From: Branchiostoma lanceolatum
Taxonomy: Eukaryota; Chordata; Leptocardii; Amphioxiformes; Branchiostomatidae
Length of the DNA stretch: 64,000 nt
Direction: 5' to 3'
Assembly (NCBI RefSeq): GCF_035083965.1
Contig: NC_089732.1
Span: forward strand, 5,037,383 to 5,101,382
Shown here piece by piece: positions 10,219 to 21,918 of the stretch (positions are counted from its first letter, which is position 1; every line of letters starts with the position of its first letter). The position numbers were made by a program, and so were the translations under genes. The notes beneath the pieces are model-generated. The model had not been told where the DNA came from, ran no database searches, and worked only from the letters and a program-made list of their open reading frames with translations.

Positions 10219-12900
10219 CCTGGTTTGTGTAACACTGAAGCTGTACTGTTCAGGGCTGTAATCCACTCGAGGTCCATGTCCGCAGAGTCTGTGGACAAAG
10301 ACTTCTAACTCTGGGAACTGTTCCCAAAAAATAGAACCACTGATGACAGGCTTGTATAAGAGTCACCGTGGAAACTTGGAACTGCGACATACCAACCCAT
10401 AGCCACCATAAGCTTGAACTTTAAAATAATCAACTTTCAGTTGATAATGTTAGTAATAATAGTAGGTCTGGTACCTTGGCTTACATGTACACGTAGCAAT
10501 CCAGCATCTAGAGCTATACAGTTACTGTAGCAAATCTATGATCCAAGAAAATAATGAAGAAGGTTGCCACAGGGAATCTATTTGAAAGCTGAAATCTCTC
10601 TCTACTATTTGGTGTGGAAAGTTTTTACAGTGGAAACATTCCAATCCAGTGTTTTGGGACCAAACTTGTATTGCTATATGTTGTTGAGCAGGCAACACAG
10701 GCACCCAGTTGCCCCATAGGTATGTGTGTGTGTGTGTGTGTGTGGGGGGGGGGGTATCCTGACAAAGGAGCTGTCAATATGTAGTGGTTGCATATCCCTG
10801 TTGTCTGGCTTAGTGCAGAGAGTTTTCAACAGGAGCTGAAATGTGTTACTAGAAGGAGGAGAATAATGGAAAAGGGTCCAATGTTTTAGCATCATGGTCA
10901 TACATGTACTCTACAAGCCCTTCCATTCTAAGGGATGTTTGGTACATATAGCATAGAGTTAGAAGGACCACTGTCACCTAGATCCAAGAATCATGAAACT
11001 GACATCAAATGGCAAGAATTTGGCTTTTGGTCTGAGACCTCTGGCTTGCAACGCCTTTAGAGTGTTAAAAAAGAACATATTGCAAAAGGTGGAAGTGGAG
11101 CTACATGTATGAAAGTTTGAGCTTTGGACTTAAGTTTGAGTGGGTTGAAGTACTTCTTCAGATGCAATGATAGCAAAAGGGAGTTTTGATTTTTGAGATG
11201 AAGTGGCCCAGAATGTTTTACACTAGTGACAGTGAAGCTAGTTACATGAACTTGGGACAAGTGCAAGGTAAAAATGTGCCTGTGACAAAGTGGAAAGTTG
11301 TATTTTTTCAAGTGCAAAATCTACAATCAACTATTATTTTAACGATGAGGTGGAAGATTTTTTATGATAGTTTTGAAAAGTTAACAGTAAATTATCCATT
11401 ATTTCATCTTCAGAACCAAATGATTTTTCTTTCATTTTAGTCCAAACTTCTATTCTAACCTTTAAAAATGAAGTTTTACACAAAACAGACAATCTTTTAG
11501 TTAATATTCTTATACACCTGTTATTCAAAGTATTATTCCCGGGATGAGCACATTAGTAGTGTTAAAAAACGATTGCAAAATGTTATTTTCATGGCTCTTT
11601 TTTTCAAAGAGAGATGTAGAAAAAGGAAGAAACAGACAAAAGATTTATATTGATGTAAGTATATAACTTATGTATTCCCTGAGGAGCTTTAAGTTCATGT
11701 ATTTTTCTTCATTTTTTTCTGATTTGATACAAAAAAAATAATGGAACCAAGATAATAATGAATTGGGCCCAAAGAATACACAAAGTTGCAAAACCCTGTG
11801 CATTGTAAATACTTGTGCCGGCACTAGGGTTGCTCTGTGGATGATCATGATATTGTATAAGTCCTTGAATGGTTATTTGTGCCATTGTAAGATATCTATG
11901 TGCCTTAGGGTAGATACATGTACATGTATGTGGTCGGAAGAGTGTGAAATCAGATTGTGGAGAAAACGGTTTAAATTTGTAACTCACATGTAGGTCTCAG
12001 CCAATCAGATTGCCTGTGTGAGACATGGAACAGGCTCATTGGTCAGACTTATAGAGCACAGTTTTCATTTGTCAGAATGACAAAACCAATCAGAAAGCCA
12101 GTTTGACAAATATAGCATGCTCATTGGCTGGACACAAGGGGAATTTTAGTGGCTTACTAGTGGCTGGCTCAATCACAACTGTTATGTTCTGTGTCAATGT
12201 CCAAAGGTCAAGTTGAATGTACATAATAAGCTTTTTGTACTTGCGACTCCTATAGCTGGAAAGGTGTATCATTAAGTGGTCCAAATCGACCAATTTGAGG
12301 TCTTATATGCTGTACTTGGTATCGCAATACTGATGACAATGTCAGGGTTTGGGGACCATTTGTGGTGTGTCTTAGTCATTTATATACATGCAATCACCCA
12401 ATCATGATATTACAACACATTTACATGTATACAATATACCAAGGATATAGTCACAACGATATGAGTTCAATTGTGTGTATATTTACTGACAATCACATTT
12501 TTATCCAGATATATTCTATCTCACTTATTGTAATATATGACTTTTAATTTTGTTATGGCTTATCTGCAATATACAATATGGCTGAATATTTGTATTTTCC
12601 ACATGTAATTGTATATTATATTAAGGTTCTGGACCAAAATAAATGCACAATGTTTTAGCCACTTTTTTTTAATAGAAATGGCACTGAATGCTGTTGGTAT
12701 TGACAAATCGGGATCCTATATGTCCCAATGTTATTGGTGTATTTTACCATTTTTGTATCTACAAGACATGGAGCTTGGTTTGAACTCGTTTGTTGCATCT
12801 TCTAAAGTACGTCGTTGGAAAAGCAAATGTGATACCTTACACCACTCTATACGGATTTACACTTTTGTTACGAAATATATGAAATAAATGAATAATCGAT
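10219..12900 (+). other. Probable long 3' UTR of RPTP-A
   Basis: No coding exon on either strand is convincing between the stop codon at 10216-10218 and the end of the opposing sialyltransferase. AATAAA signals occur at 12638-12643 and 12883-12888, and I saw none closer to the stop codon, so the 3' UTR may be about 2.6 kb. A (TG)n-G(n) tract lies at about 10724-10754. Confidence 0.45.
12883..12888 (+). terminator. Candidate poly(A) signal AATAAA for RPTP-A
   Basis: Canonical AATAAA in AT-rich sequence. A second copy lies upstream at 12638-12643. The RPTP-A and sialyltransferase genes converge here, with about 300 bp between this signal and the sialyltransferase stop codon. Confidence 0.4.
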
Positions 12901-12947
12901 GAGACTCCAACTTCTGTTTTTTTTCATGACCAGTAGATAATGTCGGG

Positions 12948-13150
12948 ACGATTGAGAATGCTCTCAAACGAGTCAAATGTCAAATATTTCCCCCAAAATC
13001 GCGTGATGCTAGCACAACGTTTACGCATAGACTCTCTGACAGTGATTGAAGATGCTCTCAGTTGAGCCTCATCAAATGTTTTCCCATGAATTGCGTGATG
13101 CTAGTATATGTACAAAGTTTACGTATAAACTTAAAAGTCTTTGACAGTGT
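12948..13150. repeat. Two-copy ~105-bp tandem repeat beside the sialyltransferase stop
   Basis: The sequence 'gcgtgatgctag' followed by 'gtttacg.ata.ac' and 'gacagtg' occurs twice, ending at about 13045 and 13150, each preceded by 'attga.aatgctctca'-type sequence. It is probably within the 3' UTR of the minus-strand gene. Confidence 0.6.
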
Positions 13151-13188
13151 CTTTGTATGAAATCTTCAAGCTCTTGTTACATCTCATG

Positions 13189-16100
13189 TCATCTGTTGGT
13201 GTCCCGTTTCCACCAGTTGATGATGCCGTCGTGGTGCAGCCGGTCCCAGACGAGCCGCTCGTTGGTGCTGTTGTGGACCGTGCCCTTGTCCGTGTGCTCG
13301 TGGAAGGTGGAGTCGTAGTAGTGCGCGGAGAACCGGGGGTCGTACCCGAACCCGTAAATATCCACCTGTGGGCATGGATGGGGAGAGAGAAGGATATAAT
13401 ACTGACAATACTAATACTGACAAAATCTGTTTAACCATTATGTATGGAAAGTCACTTATTTTTGGCAATTATTCAGCGTTGATATAGTTCTTGGTTACAG
13501 ATGAGCAAATTCGGCGGCAAGATACTTTTTGATATTCTAAGCGTTTTTCAAGTATCTTAAATCGGAAAAGTTTTTTTATAGATTTTAGGTAAAATTCATA
13601 CATCTGTAACTGTTAGGCTCTTGTTAAAAACTGATACTGAATCTCCTTTCTTTGCCTATTTCATATAATTCAATAGGCTGTTTGTTACACTAAGATCAAG
13701 CAACTTCGTCGACTTCTGTCCAAGCATTTACTACAACCCAGCTGCAGCCAGGGCCACATTTACGTAGCACCGTACTCACAAGGGATGTAGATAAAGACAA
13801 GCAACCAAACAAACCTTGTCACACATGTGCACGGCTGTAAAGACGAGCATGGCGCCGGTGGTGGGGCGGCCCCCGGTGTGGTTCAGGTATGCCACGTGGA
13901 TGTAACGCAGGAAGTCGGGATGGAAGAATTTTAACTGCTGCCCACGGATCTTCGGGTTACGGACCGACCTGGAGGAAACAATATCGGTTGGATACCTTTA
14001 TAGAAACGGGACATCTGAGTGTATGTAAACTGACATCTACGCATTTCGTCTTTTTTTCTCATTTCTAATAGGTGCAATGAGAACATACATACAAGCACAT
14101 CACACGCACACACATGAAGCAGTAGCAAAAATAGCTTATAGCTAAGCAATAGCTTATAGCAAGGAACACCAGGGCATCCTACTCTTCACGATAAGTTTGT
14201 TGGGTTCTTTTAACTTCTAACTCATATTCAAGTTATTTTCAGGTATGAATAGAACTTTCCGGCTCACCAGTATCTGTTGTTGGCCTTGATTTTGGGCATG
14301 GGTTCGCCTTCCACCACCGCGATGATGTAGTCGATGTCGTACTGCTTAAACCCCGCATAAAGGTAGACAACACTCTGTGGGAAGGGAAAAAGAGAAAGTG
14401 TTTTACAAGTTGATACGGGGTCATGAGATTGTCCATGGCGCCCCTGTCTGACTGACTTGCGTGGACTGTAGTCGACCTACCGTTTCGCGCATTCGTACCG
14501 GTGTTCTAAAGCTCACTATGTTTCATCGCTTAGTTTAGTGTTTTAATGATGAGTTTATACTGCCCTAGAGCAGTTTAATAGCAAAGGCGCCCTTCTTGGA
14601 TATAAAAAAGCTTCCTTACGTCTTTGTCGCCCAGCAGATGCACGAAGTTGGACTCCGGGTAGAAGGTGTAGAACGTGGTTTTGTTCCCAATGTCTGGCCA
14701 GTACTCGGAGTTCGTCATTGCCTTGTTCAACCTGGAAAATGATAAACACATTAGTAAGACTTTCCTATCTATCATAACAATTATGCAAGCTTTATGAAAG
14801 ATAAATGTAAAACATTGCCATTTGACAAAGAGACAGACTCAATCTGCCGTTTTTTTAGATTCAGAAATAAAATAATCTAAGAAAAAAAGTTATTACTACA
14901 TAACATTTAATCAAATATTGAATCATTGCTTGCTCATCGTGTCTCAAGAAAAGTTGCATTTTTTAAAGGTACGAAAACATTTTCTTGCATGGCTAATCGT
15001 CAATGAATTAATGGCTATCTGTGATCAAGGAGTTTGATTTTGGTGTAATAACAGGGTCCTTCCTATACAAACAAAGTCTTTTTGATATTATGTATAAAAC
15101 TCATAGTCATCTAATGTAAGTTTCATGAAGACAAAATCACCTGAACACATAGTCGTGTTTGTCGATCTCTTTCCCCATCCCTGCTCCTTTCAGGTCACCG
15201 CTAGACCCCACCACTGCGCATGTCAAGCACCTTTTGCGGTAGTCACCATGGATGTCGTCATTGGTGAAGTTGTCGTTGTGCACTAATCGCGCCATGACTG
15301 CAATCATACAACAGAACCAGGCGGAAAAACGTTTTAGCAGATGTACATGGTTCCCATTTACTGACATGTATGATAAAATTGGATAAGCAAAGCGTTCAAT
15401 AAATCTATTGTTGGAGATAATTACATAAACGTTTAGCTGTCAAAAGTACGTATTTCCTCAAATAACATCTCGACTAAGCTTTTCCCGACAAACGAAAAGT
15501 CCTCGCCCCTGTCAGAAAAGCTAACCGGTCAGAAAACTTTACAATCGTCCGACCACTACCATCTGTTTAGAGAAGCAGAATTAAAGTGTAATTTCCAACA
15601 CAAAAATCGGACAACCCCAAATTTTGGACAGTCCAACTCCAGTCTTTGTCAAGGAATGAGATTCCTTGACAAATTTCTCTGTTATTCCTTGACAAAGGCT
15701 GGAGTTGGATGGTCTAAAATTTGGGTAAACCAATTCTTTTGTTGAAAACTGCAGTTCAACTTTGCTTCAGAATGATCTCTACCAGCACAGACGAGCTTTC
15801 AATCTGTTCAGAGATTGTGGATCTCTGACACTATTACGTCACCATAGTCCGCCCAGGCTCGAATACTGGAGAGGTCACTTCAGTGCCGCTGTCTTAGTGG
15901 CAGAAACAACACACACACCATAGTCTTTCGAGACTGACGGCTGCCAACAATTACGTCACTGTACATACCGTCCCGTTTCTGTGCGCCGAAGCCGAACGGC
16001 AGTCCGTAGTGACGTAGTTTCTGGAAGATGTACGGGTTGTCGATATCCTCCGCGTCCATGAACAGCTTCAGGTCGTCCATGTACCGCTCAGAGAACCAGG

Positions 16101-19100
16101 GCGACTCCGGCAGGTTCCTGGAGATGGAATCGTCCATGTCCTCGCAGTCCTGTGTTGTAAGTATACACATGTTAGATGTTGCTTGAGTAACTGTTTTTGG
16201 CACATGTTAGATGGTATCGTCTAGTCTAAGGCAAATTTGTCTTGGACTTGGAGAAATGTTTTCCAGCCAAAAACACATAGTGGAGTCGACTGGTTGACTG
16301 ACTGGGCTTTTATTGGACACGAGATCGAGTTTGATTACTGGCTAAACGTTGTGTCCTTGAGAAAGACACTTAACACTACTTTTCTTACTCCATGGGTACC
16401 TCACTTCGGTTGGGGAGGTGAAAGGCAGTGGAAGGACTAGGATGGGCTCCGCCTTCAATGACTTGCCATGCGCCAAGCTTGACACAGCGGATTAATAATC
16501 TATTGCCCCCACGGCCTCAAAAAGGCTGTAGGACTACCTGTACTTTTTTTTACATTTTTTTACACTACAAATAGTAATAACTAGAGTTCCACGAACACAT
16601 TATCTTCGCCAAATAATCAAGGCTTATCATGGAGAGTGATTAATATTTACATACTTATCACACCCTGCATATTTGATCATGCACCATACCATTTGGAAGT
16701 TATGATGGGGCGAATGAGTCCAGTCTAGATATATACACATTTTGAAAGACATAGTACATGTGACTTTTCCGCACCTAGCAGTGGTGCAGTTTTGGTACAG
16801 TGTACTCTCCAAGCAGAGGACTGGGTCTGGCTGGTTTTTGACGTGTTTTTAGGTGTTTTTGTCAGGCTTTCTATTTTGTCCCCTTTTAGTTATGTCGCCA
16901 ACCGTGTTGAACAAAAATGCCTGAACTGAACACGTTAAAAACCAGCTGGACCCACAACTCTGCTTGGAGAATAGTGGGTGCCCCATCTGTTTATTTATTT
17001 GACCTACATGAACGTTTATGCAAGGCCATCTGTTTACATGACCTGACACTGTCCAATGCCCCATAATGAAATGCAGTGGGTTAACAAACTTTCCTTAATA
17101 ATTATGCAAATTATCTCCTGATTTGCATTATTAGTCATTGATTATGTAAAGCACCATCTGAGCTCTCTACATACCAAACATCACGACGATCTGGCGACCC
17201 CTTCTCAAGTTATTCATGTCCGAATGTCAAAACAAAAACACCCACTGCAGTTCTGAAAAAGCCGATAGGGGGCCCAAATTTACAGAACTTACTTTCTGTG
17301 GCATGAACTACCTACCACACAAAAATCATGACCATAGCACTTTCAGAAAATATGCCCCTAAATTTTGAAGTTCCGCTGCAGTACCTTAGGTACCCGCTAG
17401 AAAGCCCATTATCGAACTTGACCTTCCTTTCTGTAAACCCTACCCATCCACCAAATATCATACACATCCATCAACAGGTTCTTGAGTTATCCTGGCGACA
17501 TACAAATACACATCCACACAAAGCCCGCTGCAGTTCCACCGGAAAATGCCAGGGGAATCATTTTTGAACTTGACCTCTGTGTCCACAACATCTACACACC
17601 TGCAAAAATTCATGAAGATCCATCAACGTTTCTGTCACTTTTTTTGCCTACATACAAACACATAAAAATGCAAAGTCCGCTGCAGTACCGTTGAAAAACG
17701 CAAGGTGAACCATTTTCGAACTTAAGTTTCCTTTGCACAACCACTACACACCTACCAAAAATCATAAAGATTCATTGAAGCTTTGTTGAGTTATGCTCCT
17801 GACATACATACAGACCCACCCAACAGATTTTTCAACCGAAAACATAATCTTCTCCGAGTACAAGTACTCGGCGAAGATAATGAGGATAGTAGTACGTTTG
17901 ATATGAGACTTTCGATTTCTTTTGCACAACTAAAACACATGAACGTACCGAAAAGCTGTACTTGTCGTCCCTCTCGTACCCCATCTTCCACAGCTTGGCT
18001 CTCCTCTCGAACGGCAGTTTCTCATCGGCCTTCCGTAAGTACGACACCGCCCGGGCGATCTGCTCCATCCGCTCCTGACTCAGCTTCGGCTTCGGTGGAG
18101 GTTTGTCTGCAGCACCCTAAGGTGAGACATACAGACTGTTTAATGCAAGGTCTGTTTGCATCATCAACTGTACCTCCCAAATTCGGTGGAGGCTTGCCTG
18201 CAGCACCCTTAGGTAGGAAATACAGACTGTTTAATGCAAGCTCTGTTTGCATCATCGACCGTACCGAACAAGATCTTGTCTTGATGACAAATCATCAAGA
18301 GTGTTCAACAGTTGCTAACTGAAGTATTCTCAGGTTGAAGTTTAAGTTTAAGTTTCTCTCTTCAAATCATTGTGATAACTTATACTACAGTAACCTTTAA
18401 AGATGCTCGAGAAGGAAATCTTCCACGAGTTTATAAAGTTTCATGCATATCCATCCATCCATCCATCCATCCTTTGTATTCAGTCGTACACCCTTGTGTG
18501 GCATATCCTCTCTAAGCTATCATTCACCTCTCCCAGATGGCCCATCTCTTCTTCTTTTTCCTGTTTCTGTAGTTTCTCCAGACGTTTCTCCTCCTCCTGT
18601 TTCGCCTTCTCCTGTTCCTTGGCCTTCTTCTCTGCCTTCCTCTTTATTCTTATGTTCTTGTGAAGTTTCTCCGCGCTCTGCTCGGACAGGAGGATGATGT
18701 CGATCTTGTGGAGAAAGGATGACGCAACCTGAAACGGGAAGGAAAAAGAAAACTTTGTTGTAAACGTTCTAAAGGATTATCGTATCACTATGTGTGCCGA
18801 AGACTTCATCTTGGAAAACTGCCTATTGCCAGGATATGTTTTTCACTTGTGACGACCTTGTATACCTGACTGACAGAAGTTATACATGTAAGTTATAACT
18901 TCGCATACTGTCCTGTCATCTCTACGTTTATGCACTGGCCTTTCACACAGAACACACAGAAGCCAACTTGGTATCTAGAAGGTGTTCGAATGGATCACTG
19001 CACGAAATGGCCTCGTATCCCGGCGTATACGTACAGGGATTCCTCCGGAAATATTCCATATCCCGGTGCGGATTTAGCGTATCCGTTAAAACTAGCGGAT

Positions 19101-20022
19101 ACGCTAAATCCGCACCGGCATATGGAATATTTCCGGAGGAATCCCTGTACGTATACGCCGGAATACGAGGCCATTTCGTGCAGTGGATAGTGCTATTTTA
19201 TCAGTGGACATCATCCTTGCAGTATCCTGTAATCTGTGCACAAAACTGTGTTCTCCTCAACGACTCACGGCCTTTGTGCATAAGAACATTTATTAAATTC
19301 TTCAGTGTAATGTTTTGCGACCACAAAACCAATTTGATTTGAAACATAAACCTACAACAAATGACGTAACTCACCTTGTCCCCCGCGCCTGCGCGTTGGA
19401 ACTCCTGCACGACCTTCTTGATCTCGCTGAGTTTCTCTGCCGCCCTGTCCACACTCATCTCAGGGTACCCGGCAATCCGTGCGATCTGCAGCAGCTTCCG
19501 CACAGGGTCCTCACGGCGGCCATCTTCCGCGGCTGCTGAAATTAGTGAATTTTGTAAGATCATCGGATATAACAGGCAAATAGTAGTGGACAACCTCAAA
19601 TCAACCGTTCACGCTCACGCCATATCTTCAGGAAAGACCATGTAGCCGCATAATTCCCGTTGATATAGATTTATAAAAGCCGCACACACAAGGCCAAGTC
19701 GAAACTAGTCAGTGTGGTATTGAATAAAGTTCTAAACCGTAAACGGGAACTATGCGGCTACAGTGTCTTTTCTGAAGATATATCTTGAAGTAGACCGTTC
19801 ATATATATTGCATATGACGACAGAAAGCTTGACAACGCACTCACTTCCATCCTTGTCCGAGGGAAACAAGTCCCAAATGCTAACATCTTTCAACTCCATT
19901 TTCCCGTCCATGTTCTTTTCCACCTTATTCTCAGAGACGATCAGATGAATCAAATAGAGGGACAAGCCGATTGAAGCAGTCAGGGCCACCAAGATCCGGG
20001 TATTCGGACGAATCACCAACAT
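13189..20022 (-). CDS. ST6GALNAC-like: ST6GalNAc-type sialyltransferase (GT29), complete
   Basis: Golgi type II glycosyltransferase predicted to transfer sialic acid from CMP-sialic acid to GalNAc in O-glycans. Minus-strand coding exons: 20022-19845 (ATG), 19535-19375, 18728-18528, 18116-17949, 16149-15969, 15297-15141, 14731-14620, 14374-14268, 13968-13815, 13365-13189 (TGA). These total 1596 nt in frame, 531 aa. A short cytosolic tail precedes a hydrophobic anchor ending near 'SLYLIHLIV', then a long stem with a Lys/Glu coiled coil. Sialylmotif L reads CLTCAVVGSSGDLKG...HDYVFRLNKA. Motif S is HPDFLRYIHVAY...PTTGAMLVFTAVHMCD. Motif III is HYYD, and motif VS is H-NSTN-E. HYYD and VWDRLHHDGI point to the ST6GALNAC1/2 group over ST3GAL. 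The exact linkage cannot be told from sequence. Confidence 0.92.
15616..15725. repeat. Short inverted repeat (about 42-bp arms)
   Basis: The left arm starts 'cccaaattttggac' and ends 'tttgtcaaggaat' near 15657. The right arm 15684-15725 is its near-complete reverse complement, with a spacer of about 26 bp that itself repeats 'attccttgacaaa'. It lies in a sialyltransferase intron and looks like a small foldback element. Confidence 0.7.
16268..16560 (+). mobile_element. SINE-like repeat, family 2
   Basis: The block 'gttgtgtccttgagaaagac' followed by 'acttaacacta.ttttcttac', then 'gccatgcgcc' and a 3' end 'aggactacctgtac' plus a T-rich tail, is matched in order by the copy at 20180-20400. Family assignment is by resemblance to tRNA-derived SINE bodies, not by search. 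Confidence 0.5.
17130..17820. repeat. Four-copy tandem repeat of ~150-190 bp in a sialyltransferase intron
   Basis: Units share 'CCGCTGCAGTACC'-type sequence (about 17247, 17375, 17525, 17680), then 'cgaacttgacctt.ctt', 'ctac.caccaaa.atcat', 'atccatcaac', 'gagttat' and 'gacatacaaacaca'. Divergence between units is moderate. Nothing coding was seen. Confidence 0.75.
18090..18268. repeat. Two-copy ~90-bp duplication across a sialyltransferase acceptor
   Basis: The segment containing the 5' end of coding exon 18116-17949 and its intron acceptor (as read on the plus strand: 'ttcggtggaggtttgtctgc', 'agcaccctaagg', then 'cagactgtttaatgcaag' and 'ctgtttgcatcatc') is repeated at about 18181-18268 with few changes. 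The outer copy carries a second acceptor-like ctaag/cttag motif and the first codons of the exon. Confidence 0.75.
18996..19185. repeat. Large near-perfect foldback: two 90-bp arms, 10-bp loop
   Basis: The left arm 18996-19085 starts 'cactgcacgaaatggcctcg' and the right arm 19096-19185 is its reverse complement with only a few mismatches. The loop is TTAAAACTAG. The sequence is GC- and CpG-richer than its intronic surroundings. It lies in the intron between exons 19375-19535 and 18528-18728 of the sialyltransferase. It would form a long hairpin in the pre-mRNA. Confidence 0.9.
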
Positions 20023-20179
20023 GTTGAACTGCGTGTATCATATCATCGGCTCTGAAAGGGACAAACATTCGGGTTAGAGTTACAAGCCGCTGTATAAGTA
20101 TAAGTCTATTGATACCTTACATTTCGTTCCTCTTCGTTTATGAAAAATTAGTCTATAAGAAAATTAATCTAATCAGGTT

Positions 20180-20400
20180 AGGATGTTTGGCCTAGAACCC
20201 AGAAGTCCTGGGTTCGAAACTCCTGACATGCCAGCGATGTTGTGCTATTGACAATGGCACTTTACACGAACTTCCTCACTCAGTCAGTGGAAAGAAATGG
20301 TTGTGCTCCACCTTCCAATGCCATGCCCTAGACACAATGGATAACATCCCACTGCCCATACTGCCTAAAAGAGACTATGGGACTACCTTTACCTTTTAAG
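20180..20400 (+). mobile_element. SINE-like repeat, family 2, with tRNA-like box B
   Basis: Contains 'ggttcgaaactcc' resembling a pol III box B, then 'atgttgtgctattgacaatg', 'gcactttacacgaacttcct', and a 3' end 'gggactacctttacctttt'. The order matches the copy at 16268-16560. It sits just upstream of the sialyltransferase coding start. Confidence 0.55.
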
Positions 20401-21898
20401 AACATCTTTTATGGACGCATCTCACATTCAAATATTCAGGACCCTGATGTCTGCTCTGAATTCAGCTGGCTCCCACTCGTAAAATCACTATCACACTTCA
20501 CTCCACCATTGAACTTCCATCGTAAGAATATCGATCGTTATGAGGACTTACACATGACAATTTACGACTTAATAAGTCGGTACAATTATATATCATTTAT
20601 TTCTATCAATAGTCTTGGCCACAGGGATTATCATTGAGCAAATCATTTCCTTTTTTGCCGCAGAAGCCTTCAAACATTGAACCCAAAGTGTGTGATGACA
20701 AGATTAGATTCAACAAAGGTCAACTGCGACGTCACACTGGTTGCGTGCGTGGATAGAGTCCCGCGAGAATCCATCTAAAGCACCCTGAAAGTCTATAATT
20801 GTATTCAGTCATGACATCTTACTATAGAAGGAATATGATAAAAGATAGGTGCGTTTTAGATCACCAGATTATTCTAAAAAATTGGTTATCGCTAGAATAT
20901 AGACATGAAGTTTCCAATGCTTCTACACCAAAAATAAAACAACAAAAAATAACCTTTGACATCATATCAGTGTGTAAAAAGGGTAGCTTTTGACCTGTCA
21001 TACTTCACTTCCTGTCACTATGTGGTGAGACGTGTCTATTATAATAGACCAACTGGACACACATTGACAAGCAAACAGACACGACGGAAACAAAACATCC
21101 GTACACAGAGGTAACAAAGCAACAACACCCGAATTTACAGGTCATTGCGCACATCGCGTGTTACAGTCCCCTTAGGCGACTGCAGTCTGACCTATCTTTC
21201 ACGTATAATTAAACAAGATGACTGACATTACAGCACTACTCGACTCATAGGAAAACATAGCAATGGTAGCTAGCACTGAGCACATTCTTCCCTTCCGTGT
21301 ACTGGGTAGATAATTTGGCACCACCATGTTAGGCAGGGTGTATAATAGCAGACAACACTTGTCGTCTAAGGTCTAAGACAACGTTCCATGTTAACTGGAT
21401 ATCGGTAGCAGTGTTGTTCATTGTAGCATGATTACAGATCATATGCACAAGGGAGTATCTAACTTGTCTTCCAGCACAGCACAGAGTGAATCTTACAATC
21501 TAAAGTCAGCGATAGAATTCAATATTTTTGATCCCAGAGTTTCCCCTTAGTGATTGTGAGTTTTTGTGCAGTGCCTGTCATGTCAACAATTCTGAAATTT
21601 TTGGGTGTCGTTTTTACGATCTGTACGATCTTTTTAGTGAGGCTATGGCAGAACCTTTCGTCCACAAAGATATATGACAACCTTTTCCATAACAAGACAG
21701 ACGAATTTCGCACGACACCTGCACAACACACCCACGACTGCCCCAAGTACTTCCTACATTTGCTGTCGCAAACATGCAGTATTACGTGGGTGACATGGAT
21801 TTCAAACACGTACAATTGTATAGAACTCGAGGTCTCAGACGATGCAGAAACGAATAACAAACACTTGAGATGATGAGAGTTACATACCTGTACAGGTA

Positions 21899-21918
21899 GC
21901 CGTTACCATGGTAACGGC
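21899..21918. promoter_or_regulatory. Perfect 20-bp palindrome containing an RFX X-box
   Basis: GCCGTTACCATGGTAACGGC is a perfect palindrome. Its core GTTACC-AT-GGTAAC fits the X-box consensus of RFX factors (two half sites with a 2-bp spacer). TGAGTCA, an AP-1 consensus, follows at 21922-21928. It lies 11 bp from the candidate noncoding exon donor of the sialyltransferase. Function is inferred from the motif. Confidence 0.5.
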
